The notes beneath the pieces were generated by a model, which was not told where the DNA came from, searched no databases, and worked only from the letters and a program-made list of their open reading frames with translations. From Undaria pinnatifida (lineage: Eukaryota; Sar; Phaeophyceae; Laminariales; Alariaceae): a stretch of 64,000 nt of DNA. The stretch is taken from the NCBI GenBank assembly GCA_012845835.1, contig JABAKD010000027.1, forward strand, positions 124,001-188,000, read 5' to 3'. The translations under genes and the position numbers were made by a program. Position 1 is the stretch's first letter, and every line of letters begins with the position of its first letter. Shown here piece after piece: positions 33,507-43,830 of the stretch.

Positions 33507-33887
33507 GTGACAATGGAGGTTCGAAGTCGACAGGATGCAAAGTCGGTTTGCATCAAACGTCGACATGGGGCCATGTCAGCCGGCGAGGTTTTGGAAGAAG
33601 ATTGCTTTGTTTGTTACGTGAAAGCTGTCGCATTGATTGGTCTGCGCGGTTGCAGGCGAGGAGAAAAACGAAGAAGAGGAGGGCGATCTCTCGTTGTGTC
33701 GACGTTGTCTAAGATAGGTGCGGGGGTGGCTTTGCTCGTACGGGAGGTTGGCGTAGCGCTTCTTCTCTGTTTTTTCTCGAGAAGGCGGAATATGTGTGTC
33801 TGCTATCTTTGCTTCGTGGGTGCTTTCACGTTGTCGAAATCGGACGCGTCCCCTCAATACATAATATCCGGAGTGTCTCTACCATGA
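33507..33887 (+). CDS. Element-borne open frame, 126 residues, kept open in both copies
   Basis: It reads MTMEVRSRQDAKSVCIKRRH, then AGEVLEEDCFVCYVKAVALI and an Arg-rich and hydrophobic tail. The inverted copy at 55427-55804 encodes 125 residues with scattered substitutions and one whole-codon deletion. The start codon here may be non-ATG (an in-frame Met follows at position 3). Function unknown; a chance frame is still possible because the opposite strand is also open. Confidence 0.35.
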   Translation: MTMEVRSRQDAKSVCIKRRHGAMSAGEVLEEDCFVCYVKAVALIGLRGCRRGEKRRRGGRSLVVSTLSKIGAGVALLVREVGVALLLCFFSRRRNMCVCYLCFVGAFTLSKSDASPQYIISGVSLP

Positions 33888-33973
33888 CGACTGCTGATGG
33901 TACCGTGCGTATTTCCCAGAGACTGACATATTATTTACTGGTAGAAATAATCATATACCTTTCTTTGCAACAT

Positions 33974-34306
33974 TTTTTTTTTTCATCCCATTTATTATCC
34001 CCGCACCATTCTCGCGCTCCCTCCCAGTAGTAACTCAGATCCGGGGTCACATAGCGGGCCCTCCTCCTCCCTCCCCACTTCGGCACGTGCCTTCATTTTT
34101 ACCGCGAGGAGAATCGAGCATTTTCTTCCCTCGTCGACTCGCGTCGAATTGTACCTAGCAGGCGCTCTCAGCAGTTGATCTCTTTTTTTGATTGCATTTT
34201 TGCTAATTAGGTCATATTCATCGTGGTGGGTGTCGAACTCAAGGACAACCAAACGTTGGAGGTATTCGAGGGTAAAACCACTAGACCACCGGGGCGGCCG
34301 GCTGAC
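33974..34306 (-). mobile_element. tRNA-derived SINE with poly(A), inside the large element
   Basis: The minus strand reads GCCCCGGTGGTCTAGTGGTT (A box) and TTGAGTTCGACACCC (B box), then a body with GAGTCGACGAGGGAAGAAAA and GCACGTGCCGAAGTGGGGAG, ending in about 12 A. The matching SINE sits at the same place in the inverted copy (54991-55345), so it was present before the two copies separated. Confidence 0.7.
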
Positions 34307-35052
34307 AATTGATTAAAACAAAACAGGATCTTTGCATAGGGTTCAAAATTGTGTTGTGTTGGCAGAAAAACCAAATTTGCAGGAAGCAGCTGAAAGGTCA
34401 AGAAACAGGCAATATTTCAGTTGTTGTTGTTCTCACATTAACTCGCACAATCCAGTCCGTGGTCACAGGACTGGTTCCAGTCACTCTGGAGCAGAGGAAT
34501 ACCCTAGGGAAAAACACAAACAACCCAAGGTGGTACACGCATAAATCACAGCTGACGCAATTCATGCCTCCACCAGAAACATATAAAAGTGAAATCGGGA
34601 GTCACCCTACGATGTGCCAGGTCCATACCGGTGCATACGTCTCATTACTCGCGCCTGGGAAAACCGACTATACCGCTTGCCGCCCAAGAAAGACTACCAC
34701 GTATATATCACACGTAGTATCTATCACTACGCATACGCACAACAGACGCAAGTCAATTGGAAAAAAAAACAAAGAACAAATAAGAGAAAGGAAAGGAAAC
34801 GGGTGCATGGGGCCAAGAAAAAGAAAAGAAAAATAAATTTTGGGGGGTCTACTGGCGAGGCTGCCACCAGAACGGGATGTCACATGTCACGTGGTCTTTC
34901 GAAGGTCTACAGCAGTAGTACTACGAACGACTTCCGATACACGCACCGAAGCACGGACTACCGGCCAATTACGCGATCGACAGCTGGCCGTGGTTGTCAC
35001 GTGTCTCTGTGTTGGGGGCCCCTGCCCTGCCTCTTGCTGGCTCTTGAGAGTT

Positions 35053-35960
35053 ATGCGTGTACGACTAAACTTGCCAACGAACGGCACTCGCACTGTACTT
35101 TGAGCCATCTGCTGTAGTTCTGGTTGCTACTTGTTGCTGCATTATGTGCTAGACGTTTCGCCCTTCGGCTACTGCTGTACACCTGCTGTTGTGTGTTTGC
35201 CAATGTCGTCAGTTGGCGTTCATGCTCGTCGTACATACTGCTGTTCTCACCGAGTACGTGCGGGTTTCCTCGTACCTCAACCGTACGACGACGAGCTCAA
35301 AACACAAGGGAGGTGACATGAAATGGCATGGACAATGGCCACATAGAAGCGAGCACAGCGGGATAGTTCGCTGCGAATCAACCGCACTCGTTCATGCCTA
35401 CAGCAGAGGCTGGCTGGAGTGTCAGCGGCCGTGCTAAAGCCAGGGCCAAAGGCCGAAGAGACGGCTCTTCTGTCTGCTTGGTTTTGTCTCGAGATTCTGT
35501 TTTATATATTGGACAGAGTGATGCGTGTACGACTAAACTTGCCAACGGCACTCGCACTGCACTTTGAGCTATCTGCTGTAGTTCTGGTTGCTACTAGTTG
35601 CTGCATTATGTGCTAGACGTTTCGCCCTTCGGCTACTGCTGCTACACCCGCTGTTTTGTGCTTGCCAATGTCATCAATTGGCGTTCATGCTCGTCGTACA
35701 TACTGCTGTTCTCACCGAGTACGTACGGGTTTCCTCGTACCTCAACCGTACGACGACGAGCTCAAAACACAAGGGAGGTGACATGAAATGGCGTGGACAA
35801 TGGCCACATAGAAGCGAGCACAGCGGGATAGTTCGCTGCGAATCAACCGCATTCGTTCATGCCTACAGCAGAGGCTGGCTGGAGTGTCAGCCGCCGTGCT
35901 AAAGCCAGGGCCAAAGGCCGAAGAGACGGCTCTATCTGCTTGGTTTTGTCTCGAAATTCT
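35053..35960 (+). repeat. 468-bp tandem duplication inside the large element
   Basis: ATGCGTGTACGACTAAACTT starts at 35053 and again at 35521. Each unit includes GCTAGACGTTTCGCCCTTCG, GTTGGCGTTCATGCTCGTCG and GGAGGTGACATGAAATGGC. The same duplication (period about 466) is present in the inverted copy at about 52740-53660. Confidence 0.85.
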
Positions 35961-36642
35961 GTTACGTCGAAGTATCATGATTTGGGAGTTATTTTGTCAC
36001 GAAACGTCTTGCCGTCGGTAATTTGTGTCACGAAGTTGTTGGATATCGTCGGTAACTTGTGTCACGTTTTAAGTGAACCCACACTAAAAAATTGGATTTC
36101 CAGCTGGCAAAACGAGCAAAATAAAACAATAATAGCAATAAAATGCCGAGCAAGAAACCAAACGAATTAGTAAAAAAGTACAGCAAAGAAACTAACGCTC
36201 GAGAGTATGCCACCTCAAAATTCCAAACATTATCACGTACCGTTTGGAAATGATGCCAATTTTGTAAATCATTCAGGCGTTGCAGCCATTAAGATTCAAC
36301 AATTTTCCCAATTTTTTTTCCTCGACACTCGCTCGTCTCGCTCGGCGCCCGTCCGCGTTCCCGTCGATGTGCGGAACGGACACGGCAGGGCGAGGGGCGT
36401 TGGAGCCGCCCCCCGAAGGCGGCGCTCGAACCAAGCCATATTCGACCGAGAATTCCAGTTCCGCGAATCGCATACTTAGGCCGAGACAAAAAACTCCTGA
36501 CTAAAGTCCATGACACCAAGGAATGGCTCTATATTCAAGGAATGATTTTATATATGTTTATATTAATAGGTCACACTTGGGTCATACAAGCCGCAATGAA
36601 ATGGTTTTACCGGTACTCATAGTATTGTAGGTTCAATAGCTC

Positions 36643-36789
36643 TTCGTAGGAGCCTCCAGCCCTTTTTATATTATAAGGATGCTGCTGTTGCATCCGTTCG
36701 TAGGAGCCCCCAACCCTTTTATATTTCTAAGGATGCTGCTGTTGCATCCGGTACTAGGTACACCAGGTACACCTGGTACACCTGGTAGG
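36643..36789 (+). repeat. 54-bp direct duplication followed by ACACCTGGT repeats
   Basis: TTCGTAGGAGCCTCCAGCCC to GCTGCTGTTGCATCCG occurs twice (36644 and 36698). It is followed by a short run of GTACACCTG units. Confidence 0.85.
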
Positions 36790-37225
36790 GAGCCTCAATG
36801 CTCAGTCGTGGTGTAGTACGATTTATGGTACCTGGCGTTGATCTCTTGTGTTGTGCACATGACATTACTCGATGCTTTCAGATTTGACTCATAGGACAAT
36901 CACTTATTTTTCCTACACGAGCAGACTATTTGGAGCATCTACAGCATCTTGACCTACACGTACTTAGAACGAACATATATCAGGCTAAGCGATTCTAAAG
37001 TTGCTAATGCAATAATTATTCTAACCTCGTACAAGTTACTCTTTCTTGACAACAGCACGACGGACAGCAACTGCTGCCTGTGATGTGGATGCTGAAAAAA
37101 CGTTTCCATCCACCGCTGTTTCCCCTTTATATTTACCGTCGACCAGGGTGCAACATCTTCAGCAGTTTACGTGGGCTGTGCGAGTGCACCTATTAGTAGA
37201 GGGTGTTCCTGTAGGAGCGGAAGTC

Positions 37226-37363
37226 ATGCTTCGAAGGGGGCTCATGAAGTTTGTGGACAGGGAGCCGGTGGCGGCGGTTTCTCTAGCCCTCGGCTTGTTC
37301 GGTTTCTCGTTGCCAATCATAGTGCCTCCCATCCGACAGAGCATGGGCTACACCACCAAGCAG
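37226..37363 (+). CDS. NDUFA3-like exon 1
   Basis: Contains the entire membrane segment and the REPVAAVSLALGLFGFSLPI core. Ends with CAG|GTATGATACC in phase 0. Confidence 0.6.
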
Positions 37364-38544
37364 GTATGATACCACCGGTTCTTGAAGTCAATTCCTGAGG
37401 TTTGCTGTTTGTTGCGCTATAATTATGTGCGTTGTTTTCTCGGTGATTTTTGCAGTGTTTATCCCAGTAAGTAATGGAACATAACAGGCACCAGGTACAC
37501 TTTTCATCGGTACGGCAGTGTTTGGCCTTTCCGTTTGTAGAATACCCCCTGTAAGCTGGGGAACAATTTGTTGGCTGGGTAGAGAAAACATCCCCCATCT
37601 TTTTCTTTTTGCATCCACGAATTGCTCCAAGTGTAAGGAAGTAGTAACAGGGAGCAGGCGGTATGCTATCTGATCGTTGAAGGCGCTTACTTGTGGGCCA
37701 TATCGGCGGAATTCTGTGCATGTGATGAGCCCTGCTGAAATGGCCGTTTTCTGTGCACGGTTCCAAATTAGTCGTAAGACGCTAACTATAAATACAACAA
37801 CGTCTCATGACTTGCGACCGCAAATATTGCGGCAGTCCCATTATACGAATCCGCCATGTACTTGTTCTTTTCTGCTACGTATGCTGCGGTAGACTGCGAC
37901 TGCATTGGCGTGCGGCCTCATGCGCAATGACATCTCAGCCAACCCCGATAACTGTTGCTGGTTCTGTATTCGACCTCAGTATGTGGAGATGTAGTAGTAA
38001 GCTACAGTGGTTCTGAAGTTTCTTTGCTCGAACCTCGGTTTCGCGCCACCGATCTATGTGTTGATCGACGACATGTGTGTTCCCTGCCCTCAGCTGGCAA
38101 GTGTTGTGGTCCCTCCATAGTGCCGGTTGAGTAGTGCTGGTTGCCCGTTGTAGCACCTGCGATTCGCTTGGCATAGATGGGAGCAACAACTATTAATAGT
38201 GGCAGCATGCAGATTAGTGCCGGTTGCCATTGCAGTGCCGGTATATCCGAATGCCATATGCCGGCGCTGTAGAGAGACCACTACTGTAAACAAATGTAAC
38301 GGCCAAGCACGCACGCGCAGCTATGCTGGGCGTGTTTTTCGGCGCTTGAAACAATCGGTTGAAGCCCTCAGCACGCCCGCGTGGCCGCCTGAGCGATGTC
38401 CTGTGTTGCAATCGCACCCGTCCCTCTTATTTTATACTACGCTAACGTTTATTTTTCTTTACTGCTGTTTTTTCGGGTTTTCTGCAGAGCAACCCGACTG
38501 CCGAGCTACCGAAGCCAAGACTGGCGCCTGGAGTAACGAACTAA
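37226..38544 (+). CDS. Complex I B9/NDUFA3-like subunit, two exons, 64 residues
   Basis: The likely product is a small accessory subunit of mitochondrial NADH:ubiquinone oxidoreductase, anchored in the inner membrane. The first in-frame ATG is at 37226. Exon 1 (46 codons) gives MLRRGLMKFVDREPVAAVSL, a hydrophobic helix ALGLFGFSLPIIVPPI and RQSMGYTTKQ, followed by the donor CAG|GTATGA. A 1124-base intron ends TTTCTGCAG, and exon 2 adds SNPTAELPKPRLAPGVTN and a TAA. Both borders are phase 0. The order short basic N-terminus, xEPV motif, single helix ending in Pro-Pro, Tyr, polar Pro-rich tail matches NDUFA3-type proteins, which are of similar length. The match is by pattern memory only. The frame is open upstream to about 37046 without an ATG, and is probably 5' UTR. 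Confidence 0.6.
38110..38290 (+). repeat. CCGGCACTATAG-word array (third locus), in the NDUFA3-like intron
   Basis: CATAGTGCCGGTTGAGTAGTG, TAGTGCCGGTTGCC and TGCCGGCGCTGTAG words show the same family as at 9930 and 29930. Confidence 0.55.
38488..38544 (+). CDS. NDUFA3-like exon 2 (18 codons and stop)
   Basis: A strong pyrimidine tract (GCTGTTTTTTCGGGTTTTCTGCAG region, 38464-38487) precedes it. It encodes a Pro-rich tail ending in TAA. Confidence 0.55.
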   Translation, partial: SNPTAELPKPRLAPGVTN

Positions 38545-38747
38545 GCAAAAGAGAACGCAGCGCTGGCCCATGTACGGCAGTATCATCAATATGATAGCGT
38601 CTGACATGGTTCGGACGAGATGTACGGCAATATCAGCAATATCATAGTATCTGATTGGTCCTCAGGAATATGGGAATTTCCTTTCGGCTTGTTGTTTGTT
38701 CGGGTTTTCCGAAGACAGGACTACCTGGTAAGGTATTTCGATATTTC

Positions 38748-39027
38748 CAGGTTTTTTACGGGTCATACGGGTCATGATCCGACCCGCGACCGCGGGCCGA
38801 GTCAGGAGGTTTTTAAAATCTCACGGGTCGTGTCGGGTCGGGTCAAGTCGGATGAAGAGGTCTCACGGATCGGGTCAAGTCGGGTCAAGAGGTCTCACGG
38901 ATTGGGTGGGGTCAGGAGGTTTTGGAGTATCACGGGTCATGTTAGGTCGGATCATGCCAGGTCGGGACAACCTGACCCGACCCGACCCGCGACAAGTTAC
39001 ATGTGACCTGACCCGTGAAATGCCCTG
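38748..39027. mobile_element. 280-bp hAT-type MITE with GACCCGACCC interior
   Basis: The ends CAGGTTTTTTACGGGTCA and TGACCCGTGAAATGCCCTG are inverted copies. GATATTTC flanks both exactly (38740-38747 and 39028-39035). The right terminus read inward is CAGGG, fitting the hAT YARNG pattern. The interior is almost only GGGTCGGGTCAAGTCGG and its inverse. A relative without a visible duplication lies at 47823-48040. Confidence 0.85.
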
Positions 39028-39039
39028 GATATTTCGCTG

Positions 39040-40440
39040 GGGCGTTGATAGGTTAGCCTATGGCTACTAATAGGAAGGGAATGGAGTGGCGAAGGATACT
39101 TTCTCGACCTTACCGAGGGTTACAGCGCAAACCCTCGAATGGGCGGTAGACCTTTTTCGAGGTCGATGGTATTAACTATCAGTATCAGCTGCTATAGTAC
39201 TGCTGTAGTAGAGCTAACCTCGCAACGGGAAAAATCCAAACCAAGTTTGTGAGTTCTTGAGTTGATTGAACACTTGGAAGCGTGCAACACCGGTCTGTGT
39301 AACTTGCGCGATGGATGGAGGCAAATCCAACTTTCTGGTGGACCGCCCGTTTTTTGTCACGGCTCGCCAATATCCAGCATGTCTACATATCATACATACC
39401 TGGTATGTGACACTCTGTATCAGCTCCTGGCCTTCAGACTGCACTTCCCAGGCCCGAACATGTTTTTCTTATCCTCACAGCAAAAACGAAAAATCGTATC
39501 AGCTTCGGTTAGTATTTGCCGCTTTTCAAAACACGACAACACGATATACTGTAGCGTTCCTCATTTGGTAGCAAGCAATGCCCGAATACGAAGACAGCGG
39601 GGGGGGAGGTCGTCAGTCTAGGGCATATACGATAGCCCGCATGTGCACGCTGGGGTACGAGCGCTAACAGTCACTGAAATATGTTGGTTTTGTCTTATAT
39701 TGTAAGAGTTTTCTCTTCGGTTCTCCCTCTCGGGACGATACTTTTTGGAGCTACAGTACTTGAAATTTGAAGCACTTTCCTCAAGTGTACGATGTTTGAA
39801 GCACCTTTTCGTCATTTTTTACTGTAAGACCCTTAGAATCATCCTTGAGTGGTTACTCTCCTCTACCGTACTTTGTGGAAGTCCCTTGACCATCCCACGC
39901 CTACCGCATGCGCACCGATGCACCTCACCCAACCACCTCTCACACCACCCCTCCCACGCTAGCATCGCGTCGACCCCTACTCTCAGCTCCTGACATGCGC
40001 TGTGGCGTTGATAATAACTATCGTTAATCTCCACGTAGGTGCCCACTGTCGTGGTTACCATGATAGCATCAAGTACATACGCACGGTAGAGGTGACGTCA
40101 CCAATTGTTTTCTGAGGCATCATGAGGAGCTCCATACCTCACAAACAACGGTTACCAAAAACTTTAGCTGAGTAAGAAACTGAAAGGCCAACCCGATGAA
40201 CACGAATACTACCATTACTAACATTGCTAACATTACTACCATGGCCTAGGTATAAAATATATATATATATATATTGCAAGAAGAATGACATTCCGAGGAT
40301 TTTGGGTTAATAGGTTTAATAGGTTAATTAAGGAGCTCCGTCATTCAAAACAACAAAATGCCAAAACATGCTATTAATACTGGTATTATTTTAGTATTGA
40401 GGATACCTCTATGGTAGCACGTGTCATCAACAAACCCTAA
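39040..40440. other. No gene recognised
   Basis: An (AT)n tract of about 20 bases is at 40254-40275. A right-type MITE end, CCTCTATGGTAGCACGTGTC, is at about 40408-40427. Short frames only. Confidence 0.45.
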
Positions 40441-40706
40441 GACGCGTGCTACGGTAGAGGTCTTAAGGTATACCAGTTTTCGGCTTTAACGGCTTCTGAA
40501 TGAGGGGGCTCCTTGACCCACAATCGTCGAAATTTCGTAATTTTTTCTTGCTTGATGATTCTCCTTCTATACCTCCCCTTGGACTTGGCACTTTTCATCT
40601 TGTAGCCGTTGCATTTTTCTCCAAAACACTTCTTGGGAGAGGTCTTAAGCTCCCAAGTTGAGGAACTCTAAGAAAAATAGTGGTGCACTCTATCGTAGCA
40701 CGCGTC
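40441..40706. mobile_element. 266-bp MITE of the GACGCGTGCTACGRTAGAG family
   Basis: The ends GACGCGTGCTACGGTAGAG and CTCTATCGTAGCACGCGTC form a 19-bp inverted repeat with one mismatch. The body shares GGGGGCTCCTTGACC, AATCGTCGAAA, TTGGGAGAGGTCTTAAGCTC and GTTGAGGAAC with the two other copies. The flanks show no clear target duplication. Confidence 0.75.
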
Positions 40707-40819
40707 ATCAACGTCGCCACGATTTTACGGTTTCAAATTATGTGTATGCAATAGCTCCCCCAAAAAACTCGACTTTCGGTATACCGGTAGTTGTCAACGG
40801 TTTGACTGTTTTCCCCCCC

Positions 40820-41431
40820 TAGTACCTTTTCTGTGGTTGGTTTGCCATAGAGCCTTTCCTGCCCCCCCGTGCCCCACCGGCGGTATGCGGCAGGTTCTAG
40901 AGCCTTTGCTGCCTCCCCCCGCCACACCGGCGGTACGCGGCAGGTTTTCGATAGGTGGCTTTTGCCTTGTTGTACGGTCTGCGTTTCCTTCAACTGCTTT
41001 TCTTCGCGTGTTCCTGGCTCCATAGCCAGACCGTTCGAGGTGGGGGAGTGGGTTTTGAGTAGCCGCATCTTCGACTCATTGTCTAGTTCGTAAAACCGGA
41101 GTTTCCCTGAATCTTTCATATTTTTGCATAATATGCGGCTCATCAGGGTGGACTAGTGTTAAGATAAGGCATCGAAAGGCCTGTAATTATCCGTATTGAG
41201 ATAATTTGGATGGGTTTCGGATGATAAGGTTGGCGTTTTATAATCGGGACAACAGTCAGGAAATTGATTGGAGGCAACGTGCCTCGGATCTCAGAAGCCA
41301 TCCGGGGCTCTGATGGAACCTAATAAAAAGCTACGTCTCTGCCAAGGCTAAGAAAGTGAGTACTCTCCGATGACCTGTTCAATTGGTAGACCTGCAGGGG
41401 ACATTCTGTGTCTCCGCCCAATACTCTTACA
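40820..41431 (+). mobile_element. LTR copy B
   Basis: Same order of landmarks as LTR A from TAGTACCTTTTCTGTGGTTG to the terminal CTCTTACA. The base after the end is not followed by a TGGCGCCG primer site, so this looks like a solo or 3' LTR. It contains the TATA-like GGCGTTTTATAAT and an AATAAA. Confidence 0.7.
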
Positions 41432-42399
41432 GTCTGTATTACGCCAAACAAACGACGGTGGCCCAACAAAAATGCACTCTCTCCCTCTCTCGGCTTTTCG
41501 TGCACACTAATAACATTAAGTCCCACCCATCGCACCTACTTCATTCAGCTGTTTGAAATTGACAATTACATCGATGCTGCTTGTAAGTAATGTCCCGGGA
41601 AACAAAATTCGCCTTACTTGTGGCGTACTGGTAGTCGGTACATAGAAAGGTCTGGCTGCTTTCCTCAACTTGGTCGGTTTTATGCCCAACAGCGACGGCG
41701 ACAATAAAAAACGTCTTCTTGGCTTCCTTTCGTGCAGTTAATCAACGTCCCACCGATTTCACCGTTACTACTATACAATATTGCTAATTATCTCGATGCA
41801 TGCGTGTACAAGTCCCGTAAACCAGGGACGGCTTGTACGGGATAATCGGGACCATGAAGGGTCTGGTTGCTTTCCTCGGCCTTGTTGGTCTGTATAAAAA
41901 AATGCTAGTGTTGGATATCGTACCGATAGTTTCGATATATGGTTCGATAAAAAATAAAAGTATTGAACCGAAAAATTTAGGTATTTGTAATAGAGTGTCC
42001 GTACAGCTGGCGATAGATTCGGTAAGATAGCCCGCAGAGGTTTGGTCTATCGCTCACAAGAATATTGTCTTAAACAGAGAGTATTCTGAGAGGAAAAGAT
42101 CGCCCGTAGAATCTAGCTAGCTTATATCACAAGAACGCTCTCGGTGATGGAACGTTCCTCCTCTGGACAAGATAGATGGATGTAAGCGCGTCAAGTGCCA
42201 TTAGGAAAATAGAACATCTAGGAGAACGTTTTTTGTACGTTCCACAGAAAAGGTCCAGGAGAGAGCACAGCAGCAATGCTAGGGTGAAGCGAACTCTGTG
42301 AGCCTCAACCCCCCCCAACGTCTCACTCCTCCTTTCCTGTCTCCTCGAGCTTGTCATAGCTTAACGCCAGTAATAAGAAATCTACCAAGAATAGCCCGT
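41432..42399. other. No gene recognised, between two LTR copies
   Basis: No gag or pol motif was found between LTR B and the oppositely oriented LTR C. Two similar half-sites, GTCTGGCTGCTTTCCTC and GTCTGGTTGCTTTCCTCGGC, lie at about 41651 and 41859, with TTGGTCGGTTTTATGCCC-like neighbours, and may be decayed retroelement sequence. Confidence 0.4.
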
Positions 42400-42862
42400 T
42401 GTTAAATTAAAGGTGGGGGACACAGAGTGCCCCCTGCAGGTCTGCCAATTGAGCAGGTCCTCGGAGAGTACTCACTTACTTTCGTTCCTTCGTAAAGATG
42501 TAGCTTTATTCGTTTCCACCAGAGCCCGGGATAGCTTTTGAGATCGGAGGCACGGGCCTCCGATCTACTTCCTAACTTTCCTGAATATAAAACGCCAACC
42601 TTATCATACGAAACCCATCCATCCGATCTCAGATTCGGATAATTACAGGCCCTTCGAGGCCGTATCTTAACACTAGCCCACCCTGATGAGTCGCATATGC
42701 AGAAATATGGGAGGTTCGGGGAAACTCCGGTTCTACGAACTAGACCATGAGTCGAATATGCGGCTACTCAAAACCCACTCCCACACCTCTAACCGTCTGG
42801 CCATGGAGCCAGGAACACGCGAAGAAAAGCAGTAGAAAGAAACGCAGACCCTACAACAAAGC
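42400..42862 (-). mobile_element. LTR copy C, truncated at its 5' side
   Basis: On the minus strand it runs from CTGCGTTTCTTTCTACTGCT to the terminal AATTTAACA, parallel to LTR A from about 19941. Opposite orientation to A and B. Confidence 0.7.
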
Positions 42863-42904
42863 AATACTCGTAGCATGTTTGGAATCCTCGTGGTAAATCC
42901 TATC

Positions 42905-43460
42905 GTAAAGATGTAGAGACTACGGGTGTCCCGTGGAGACTACGGGAAGTCCCGTGGGACAGGCGATGGGAAAGATTATTGGACAGCCCATAGAATGCTC
43001 TCCATTCCATGGGGCATCCAATATGATGCTTGGCATACCATAGGATGTTCTATACGTTGTCCTATGATACCATAGGTTGTCACATGGGATGTCCCATAGA
43101 TTTTCCCATCGTACTAGACTATATATCCCATGGGACATGGCAACTTTTTACCAGGTATGAGATGCTCCACAATAATTACTATGGTATCATAAACGACCCA
43201 TGGCATGTCGTATGTCCCAACGGGCGTCCTATAGTATGGAGCTTCCTATGCACTATCACGCGAAATACATTGAAAATGGTCCATGGGATGTCCCATAGGA
43301 TGATAGGATGCCTTGATCATGGGATATACTCATAAGATTTTCAAAGTCGATGGGACATTCCTACTCCCACGGGACGTCCCATAAGACGTGAACAACCAAT
43401 GCGACAAACCTATCCATTGGGAAATCGCCCATAGGATCCTATTGAAAAATTGAATAATCC
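42905..43460. repeat. TCCCATGGGA / CCCATAGGAT-word array
   Basis: Degenerate direct and inverted copies of GTCCCATGGGAC and CCCATAGGATG fill about 550 bases. Another case of an array built from one self-complementary word. No terminal inverted repeats could be defined. Confidence 0.6.
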
Positions 43461-43499
43461 ATGGAGGGATCGTTGCTACTGTGGGACGTCGTCAGTGTA

Positions 43500-43830
43500 T
43501 CATGTACATTATGTAAGTCGTATAACCGCTGAGAGGGGGCGGAGTTTTGACGCGGGGGGGGTCGGGGGGGGGGGGAGGGTTGCAAAGAAGGGGGGGAGGG
43601 GGGCAAATCAATCTGCGAGCGGAAAAAAGAAACCCGTTTTTGAGGGGGACCAAATGTGGTGGCTGTGGAAGGAATGCATTAGTTTATCATGTATATCCTG
43701 TGAGTCGTATCATCGGCGAGGGGAGGGCGGAATTTGTAAGGGAGGAGAGGGAGTTGGAATGCAGGGGGTGGTTGGGGGGGGAGGGGGACCGGGGGGGGGG
43801 GAGGGGTACTCATTTGTTGTTGCTTGCCTT
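43500..43830 (+). mobile_element. Dispersed G-tract repeat family, copy 4 (partial)
   Basis: GTAAGTCGTATAACCG, GGGGGCGGAGTTTTGA, GGGGGACCAAATGTGG, GGCTGTGGAAGGAATGCATT and AGTTTATCATGTATATCCTG match the family, with G tracts at 43554-43600 and 43770-43805. Confidence 0.65.

Larger units (their letters stand above)
33145..36558 (+). mobile_element. Large dispersed element, left copy (3.4 kb)
   Basis: It begins TACAAGGGCTCCGCATGGGC with a GGCGCCGGCATTCGCCGGCGCC palindrome nearby, and ends ACCAAGGAATGGCTCTATAT. The same sequence lies inverted at 52142-56170. Its parts in order are: a 33507-33887 open frame, an antisense SINE (33974-34306), an antisense AAC-tailed repeat (34434-34790), a 468-bp tandem duplication (35053-35960), and a terminal GC-richer block. 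No transposase, reverse transcriptase or terminal repeats were recognised, so the superfamily is open. Confidence 0.75.

Noticed and set aside
32785..36558. The direct repeats at 32785-33140 and 36225-36558 as a pair of LTRs
   Set aside because: The inverted copy at 52142-56170 has this block only at one end, so the left one is better explained as the tail of a truncated neighbouring copy.
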